NCBI GenBank assembly: GCA_045655645.1
Contig: JAZOPS010000057.1
Location: 1-19,286, forward strand
Reading direction: 5' to 3'
DNA: 19,286 nt
DNA from: Fimenecus sp045655645
GTDB taxonomy: Bacteria; Bacillota; Clostridia; Oscillospirales; Acutalibacteraceae
The position numbers and the translations under genes were made by a program. Below are positions 6,201-15,200 of the stretch, in pieces. Numbering within the stretch: position 1 is the first letter of the stretch; the number at the start of each line of letters is the position of its first letter. The notes below the pieces were generated by a model. That model did no database searches and was not told the origin of the DNA. It worked only from the letters and a program-made list of their open reading frames with translations.

Positions 6201-9200
6201 TTATTCTTCGTCTGGTTCTTTGATTAAGAAATCATTTTTACTTTTCTGCTCAATATTATGCATATCAAGTGTTTGAAGTTCTGTTTCAATAACATCAAAT
6301 GCGTCAACTGCACCATCTTGATTAACATCAGCTGCCATAAGGCACCATTTATTATCTATTGTTCCCGTGCAATTTGCAACAGAAGTGATGATTTCTTTGT
6401 CAGTATCATTTATTAAGCCATCGCCATTTACATCGCCATAGAGAACAATAGTATATGACTCTATAAGGCTATCTGTTTGGCTATCATAAATTCCAACTGT
6501 TGCACCTGTACCAACAAGGTCAGTATCTTCTAATAATGTACCATCAATGCTAAAGATTTTAACATAAGTATCTTTGTGTTTTAAGTTATCTTTAATATCA
6601 GAAACAGTATTTTTACCATAAGTAAGATATTCAATGTGCATATCTGTTGCATCAAACACAACTGATTCTTCTCCACAAATTGAGCAAATACCATCTACAT
6701 AATCATGGCATTCTTGCACATCAGGAATAACCTCGTCACCATACACAAATTCATATGTACTAAAGTGGTCTGTTTCGAAAACAAGATAATCACCATCAGA
6801 TGTTGCCTTAAGTTTTGTTCTTGTGCCATCGTCATTTACACGATAAACTTCAATCTTCATACCTTCCGGCACATCTGAGAAACACTGGTCAAGTGGCACT
6901 GAAATTGAAACAGTTTCACCTGGTTGTTCATTTGCACCTGATGAATTATTCTTGAAGTATAATTCATAAACGGCTTTACCCTTGTTATTGCCGTTATCCT
7001 TTTGTATTCTTATGAATTCCAAAGAATTATCATGAACAGCACCACAGTGTTCGCATCTAAATCCAACAGTTGAATTATTTGTTTCTGATGCAGGACCTGA
7101 AATCGCATGCCATTCGTGATTTGATGGCTCTATTGCTTCATCATATTCACTACCACATTGACATTCATAGTGAAGTATTCCACCTTCTTCACAGGAGTTG
7201 AAATTCTTTGTAACTTCATAGTTATGATAATGAACATTATAAAGTGCAATAATAGTTAAATTCTCTGCTGGCATTGTGTGTGGTACATCTGTATCCCAAC
7301 AAGCAAACAAGTCACCTGTTGAGTCAAAGGTTACTATTGGTGGAGTTATAACATCACCAACAGCATAATACTCAACAATCAATTCACCATCAATATTCCA
7401 TGTTATTGAATATTCGTTTCTTGTAAGTGTTGCATCAAATGTTTCACTTGCATTGTTAAGTTTATAATTATTTGGCACATTCCATCCACTGAAATGATAA
7501 TCTTCATCAAAACTTACAGCAGGCGCAATAACCGTTTCGCTTGAAGTTAAGCGTTCAATATGATATGGAATACCGTTTATTGTAAATGTTGCTATACCAC
7601 TTGAGCCAATAACATCAACTGTTTTTGCATCAAACACATTCTCATATTCTTCACTGTTTGGAAGAAGTATTCCTGAATCAAGTGTATTAACCGCATATGT
7701 CCCACTTCTGCGAGTACCACCATTTGCAGTAACACTAAATGTGAAGTCAATTACAAATTCCGAATTCACAAGTGTTGGATGAACATTATTAATTACAATT
7801 TTTGTTGTTCCGTCTACATTTCTTGTGATGACAATATCATCATCTGTAACCCCAAGTGTTTCGATTGCATCTTCTCTTAAAATTTCTTCTTGAACACTTG
7901 TTAAAGTGAAATATTTTGAAACTGTATAAACAATAGTTGCATTATCAAACACACCTGTTTGAATAACACTTTCTTCTGCGATTGTTGTGAATATTCCAGA
8001 AAGTTTTGATGTATCTGAAATGCTCATGTAATAATCTGCAGGTGCGGGTGTTGTAACATCTCTCTTTGAGTTGAGAAGATTCTTTTCAGAATAATTTGAT
8101 GAAACATAGTTCATAAAATTATTTACATTTTTATTGTTTGTTGTTTCACTGTCAAATAAGCCAACGCTATAAACTGTTGCATTGTAAGTATCTTTAAGCT
8201 GATATGCATTTTCAAGTGCAGCGTTAGCAACACCATACTCAAAGCTTGATTTACTTGTTGGAACACCATCAGTTAAGAATACAACGATTCTTTGTCTATC
8301 AGTTGTTGGGTTATTTGCAAAGATTGATGCAGCCATTTCAAGACCAAGGTTAGCCATTGTAGCACCCTTTGCATCAATATTGTTAACTGCAGTTGTAAGT
8401 AATGGATTAATTGTTCCACCTGCATTAACTGTAACAAATGCATTTCTATAGTTTGACTCTGTAATGTCGTTATAAGATATCGGATTACCACCTGCTGTTA
8501 AAAGGTTAGTATTACAATATCTTGGAATGTAATCGCTTGAACCTACTCTACCATAATCATCGTTACCCATACCAAAACCGACAATAGCGATTCTGTGGTC
8601 AACACCATTTGCAACTGCATTTTCGTAAACAGATGCATTGAATTTATTTACAGCATCTACAAGTGCATCTCGCTTTGTGTTGCCATATGGCTCTGCCATA
8701 CTACCTGACTGGTCAAGCACCAAAACTATATCCAATGGAACTGATTTCGATGAGTTGATTATGATATTTTTGCTTGGTGATGATGCAAACAAATTAATAT
8801 CAACCATACCTGAACTTGAATAGTAATCTACTGTGTGGTCAGTTGAAATTTCATTAAGACCATCTGAATCAATCTTTGTATATTCAGCATAAATTACAAT
8901 ATTTTTGTTCTCAGGAACATATTCTTCCCATTTACCAACATATCTGTTTTTCTTTGGTACTTCAGGTTCATCAATTTCAGTTGCATCTTCTGGGAAATCT
9001 ACAACAGCCACAATTTCACCATCAGCAATAAATGTTGCTGTATATTTTTGAAGTTTTGGAATTTCCTGACTTTCAATAAGGTCACAGTTGTAGCAGTCGT
9101 GAGCTTTAATGCCAGATTCATCCATTGTTGCTTCTTTAGCAATATACCATTTGCCAAAGATATGTCCTGAAACAAGAATTATAGTTATATCAGTTTTATC

Positions 9201-12200
9201 ATCACAACGCAAACAATGGTGTGACTTTGAGCCTTCTTCAAGACATGTTGGTTCAATGTCAATTGTCCATCTTGTAGAATAGTTATGGCCATAGGCATCT
9301 ACAGTTTCATAAATACTATTCTTACAAGAATCACATGTTTTATGTCTTTGCCCTGTTGCCGTACAAGTTGATTCAACATCTGTTATCCAAGCACCATAGA
9401 AATGCCCTGTAGCCATAATTTGTGTCACATCTTTACGAGCATCACAATTCAAACAGTGGTGTGATTTGATACCAGTTTCTGTACAAGTAGGAACTACATC
9501 CACTGTCCAAATTGTTGAATAAATATGTCCTGTTGCGCTTGTACCTTGAGTTTCACGAGTAGCACATACTTCACATTCTCTGTAGAGAGTGCCATCTTCT
9601 TCACAAGTTGCTTCGTCAGCAACAAGCCAACCGCTGAAACAATGTCCTGTTGCTGGTAAAACTGTAATATCTTTCTTATCGTTACAACGGATACAATGAT
9701 GTGACATTGAACCGTCTTCTTCACAAGTTGCTTCAGTATCAACTGACCAATTGGTTGAATAATAATGTCCCAATGCATCAATTAACTGAATGTCTTCATG
9801 GTCGCAAAGACTACAAGTTCTTACTTTTGAACCTTCTTCTGTGCAATTTGCGGTTGCAGTTACTTTCCAGCCGCCATAAACGTGATTTCCTGCTGGCAAA
9901 TCTTCATAAACTGTTTCGTGACAATTCTCACACTCTTTATATTTGAGACCTTCTTCAAAGCAAGTTGCTTCTTTTGCAATATTCCAATCAGAATAAGAGT
10001 GGCCTGTTGCTGCAATTGCAGTAATATCCGTTCGTTCTCTACAATTCAGACAACGATGTGATTTTTCACCGTTTTCGTTACAAGTAGGTTCAATATCAAT
10101 TGTCCACTTATTGTCGAAGTTGTGACCAAGTGCTTCAACAACTTGAATATCTATTCTGTCATCACAATTGTTACAGTGATAAGATTTTTCGCCAGGTTCT
10201 GTGCAAGTAGGTTTTATATCAAATGTGTATTCAGTTGAATAATCGTGACCTAAAGGTTCAATCACAGTAACATCACTTACTGAATCACAACGAGAACACT
10301 TGTGTGACATAGAACCTGCTTCTGTACATGTTGGCATTATATCAATTGTCCAGTCTGGTGAATAATTGTGTCCCAACTTAGGTAAATTGCTAGTTTTTGT
10401 ATGTTGACATGTCTCACAAGTCTGTTTAAGAATACCGCCTTCTTCACAAGTTGGAACTTTTTCATATTCAAGTGGTCCATAAATGTGACCTGTTGCTGTA
10501 ATTGTAGTTTTATTTAATTTAGTATCACAGACAAGGCAATGTTTTGATTTTGAACCATTTGAAGTACAAGTTGCCTCTTTATCTATTGTCCAAACACCTG
10601 AAGTCCTATGTCCGGTTGGAGATAAGTAACTAAATTCCTCGTAACCACAATCATAACAAGTAATTTTCCCAAATCCTTCAGTTGTACAAGTTGGTTCGGT
10701 AATAATCTGTGGTTCAGAGAAGTTGTGATACTTTACAGTTGCACGTCTAACCCAAGATTTCCAGCTGGAAACAATTCCATCCGTTGCTTCAATCTCATAT
10801 TCATATTCAAAATAGTCTTCAACATTATAATCATAATAATATGGGTCAGTAACTGTTGCTATAAGTTGGCCATCTCTGTAAACATTATAACTTGTTGCTC
10901 TAGAAACAGGATTCCACATTAATTCAATTCCACAAGGTGCAGAATATGCATATACTTCAGGTTGTTGTATTGCATATATACACACTTCGTTAGAGAATGC
11001 ACTAAAATAAGTTACATTTTCTTGATTTCCACAATCAAGTGTAATAACTTCTTCAACTGAGCGTCTAATTTTAAAATAGTCAAACTCGGTACCATAATAT
11101 GTAAAGTAGTCTGTCGCTTCACCAAGCTCCACCCAATCGCCAGTTGCAGACCTACCATAAACAGTGGCAGTAATGTTATCATTAACCCATACTATTCCAG
11201 ACACAAGTCTTGTTCCCCAACGAATTTCAACTCCACTACCATCATCTAAAATATGACCGGTTATTTGAGGAATTGAAAGATAAAAATGTTCTATATATGG
11301 GTTAAGTGAGTTAGTCTTTGGAAGTGATGTTGCCACATCATTCGATGCAACAATGCGATAATAATATTTTTTCCCATCTTCAACAGTGGTGTCTAAAAAC
11401 TCCAAATTTTCTGTTGTTCCTAAGTTTGTGGTAAATGACCAATAAAGAGCGCTATTGGTATTGGTTCTATATATATTATATTTTGTAGCACCTTCAACTG
11501 CGTCCCAAGTAAGTTTAACACCTTCTTGAGTATTAGCTGCTGCCAAATTTTCTATATTATTTAAATAGACTGTTTTGGTTGAACTTGTTATAGAGCCTTG
11601 ATATGGTTCAACTGCAGTTACCGTTACAGTCAGCTTTTTACCTAAATCTTCTTCTTTGACAGTATATGAAGTTCCTGTCTCACCTTCAATTGGATTACCA
11701 TTCAAATTCCACTGATAAGTACATTCAAATGTTCCACCATTGCCTACTGTTAATCCTGAGATGCCTACAGTTGCTATTGAACCCACATACAAATTAGTCG
11801 GCGAAACTGAAACTGTACCTGAAAGCACATATTCAGGGTCTACATATACTATTTCTCTTGTTTCAACAAGACTACAAACTGAACATGTTCGTTCTTCAGA
11901 GCCGTTTGCATCTGCTGTTGCTTCAGTTACAACTGTCCAATCACCAAAACTATGTCCGTTAGCGGCAACTGTTGTTATGTCTATCTTATCATCGCAATAT
12001 GAACAATGTCGAGATTTTGAACCAATTTCGGTACAAGTTGGCTGTGTATCGACAGACCAAGCAGTAGAATAATTATGTCCGGTAGCTAATATAACTTGTT
12101 CTTTAACAAAAGAGCAAGTTGAACAAGTTTTGTAGCGACTTCCATCAGTAGTACAAGTAACTTCAGTTTGAACAATCCACTCATCAAACATATGGCCATT

Positions 12201-15200
12201 TGGACTAATTTCTGTTATATAACCACGCTCACCACAAACTGTACAATATCGTGATTTTTCACCACTTTCGGTACAGGTTGCCTCTTTATCTATTGTCCAA
12301 GCATTTGCATATTGATGTCCTAAGGATAATGTAGTTTCTTCAATGTAAGTACCACAACGGTCACAGTTACCATAACGCATTTCATCCGTTGTACAAGTTA
12401 ACTCTGAAGAATAAGTCCAATTGTTTGTTGTGTGTCCAAGTGGTTGAATTTCTCTCTCGTCAATTTTATCGTTACAATTTGCACAAACACGAGATTCATA
12501 GCCAACTTCTGTACAAGTCGCAGGTATATCTTCTATCCAAGTAGTAGAATAATTATGTCCTGTTGCAGAAATCACTTCGTTTTTAATGTTACCACATGTT
12601 GAACAAGTACGATAACCTAAACCATCTTCAATACAAGTTGCTTCCATTGTTGGTATAATCACACTATATTCATGTGGAGCAAGTAAAACTGTTTTTCTTT
12701 CAAATTCAGCACATGCTTCATATTCTTTTGTTTCAGCTGAATGAGAACAATATCTTGAGCGAACACCTTCTTGAACACAAGTTGCTGTTGTTTCTTCTAT
12801 CCAATCACCATATTCGTGTCCACTTGCTTTAATTACGATATCTCCAGCTATCAACACATTGCATTTAGCACAATAAAGTTCTTTCAAACCATCTGTTGTA
12901 CAGGTTGCTTTTTTGATTATATGGTATTCACCACTAGCGTCGTGACCCGTTGCATATAAAGTTGTTTCTGAAATAATTTCATTACATTCAGAACATATTT
13001 CTCTAATGTAACCATCATTTAAACAAGTTGCTTCAAGAACTTCTGTTTGTGTTGCATGTTTACAACCAATGCACCAATTATTAGAAAGTGCAGAGATAAT
13101 CAAGTCATCATAAACTGATTTTGAGAAGTTGTCTTGTAAATCTCCATATACTCTTGAATAATAAAATTCCCAAGTAAGACCACTTGCAATAATCTTACCA
13201 TCACCATATGAATATTCTACAAGTGTAGGATTACCATTAGCATCTGTTAGTATTACATTGCTTCCTACTGGCAAAGTGTTAGAATCAAAGTATGTATGGC
13301 TACAGAATGTGCCGTACAATTCACTATTAGTTAATGCATTATTGTCGGTCAAATCACCTTTCACAATATGTGAATTATAGTCAAAAATATAGTTTGAGTT
13401 AGAATAATAGTTTGCTTTTTTCACTCCGCCTGGAAGAGTATATGAAATATTACCATTTCTCCAACCATGGTCACAAGCACCATAAACAATTGTTCCACCC
13501 GCTTGAGCATATTCACAAAGTTTATCGTTAAATGACGCTAATTGATTATAAGTTGCTGTTGTTTGGTCGTTTGCAACTAATATAACCTCATATTCTTCAA
13601 GATTAACATTTAAGAAATCCTTCGTTGTTGTTAAAGTCCAACCATCTATATAACCCTCATCTACCAAACGATTGAGAAGTTTTGGATTGTTGTCTATTGA
13701 CCAAGGTACAATGTCTTGAACAAGAAGAACATGTGAACCATCGCCTAATAATTCTTCTGTAAATGAATGACCACAATTCAAGCATGTGTATGTAATAATA
13801 CCATTAACTCCATTTTTAGGCGCTTGAGTAATCTCAGCTTTATACTGATGAGATTGAGTCAATGTTTCAGTATAAACATCACCACAAAGTGCACATGTAT
13901 ATTCAACATAACCATCAACTGTACAAGTAGCATCCACTCTAGCAGTTTCAGCATAATTATGTTCTGGAGTTATTGGAACTTTAATTTGATGACCACACAA
14001 TTCACAAATTTGTGTAAGTTCACCTTCACTGGTACAAGTAGCAGCTTTGGTAATTTCAGATACGAAAACATGCTCGTTACACTCAATTTTTTGCCATACA
14101 GCATACAATGTGACATCTGAGTCTTTCATAACAAAAGACTTCCTACCATCACTTGTATATGTTGCTTCTGTTGCGTTATTTTCTGTACTCCATCCACGGA
14201 ATATATAACCAAGTCTTGTAGGCACAGCATTAAATAATACTGTTACCGTGCTACCTATAGAATAAGGCACGTTATCAGTTGGAATTACATTTGTACCACC
14301 ATTAGAATCATAAGCAACGGCATAATAAGTATATCCAACATTAGTTGTTAATGTTTTAATAACGTTTCCATTTAAATCCTTGATATATGCTGTTATTGCA
14401 TAAACACCTTTTGGTGCACCTGTATCAAGCATAAAATTAGAAGAAAATTTCTTAATAGTGGTAGATGTTGTAATATCTACAAAATGGCTACCATATTGAT
14501 AATTAGCACAAACTGCATCAAATTCAACTTTGAAGTTTCTTTCATCTGTTGTTGCTAAAGAAAGATTAGTTGAAACAATTCCATTTTCATCAATCGTTGC
14601 ATCAAGAGTAGATTCTGTAAATGTTGCTTCTGTTTCTTTGCCTAAACAAGAAATTTGCAAAGCTACATTTCGCACATATACCCACCAAGTACAACTACCA
14701 CGAGTATCTTTAATTTGTACTTCAAAATGATAAATATGACCTTTAGTAAATTTTTCTGCTGGAATTGTTATTTTTGTATTATTCCATTGGTCATTCATAC
14801 CAGAAAGTGTACCAACCACTGTTTCCGTTCCCATTGTTTCGTCAACAAGAATAACTTCATCGTATTCTCCGCTTTCTTCATCAACGTCATATGCGTTGAT
14901 AGAAACAATTGCATTTTCAGTCACTTTGCTTTCTATATAAAAACCGAGACCTAGTCTAATTCTGCTTGAACATGCAGCATATCCCATTCGACCAAAAATG
15001 TCGTAATTGTTGTTTGTAAGTGTATCCCATGCAGGGTTTTTACAACTTGAAACAGAACCATTACAAACACCCGACTTGGAAGTTAATCCACTATTAAAGA
15101 GAATCAATGTTTCTTCATCTTGATTAGTAGTGAGAACATTATTCCCTGCAAGCGGTGGTATTATATTGTCTTTGTATGTGTATTTACACTTTGCACACAC

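Noticed and set aside
6201..6300. Search for an LPxTG sorting signal or membrane anchor at the C-terminus of the giant protein.
   Set aside because: The protein ends in a charged tail right after the dockerin, with no hydrophobic segment.
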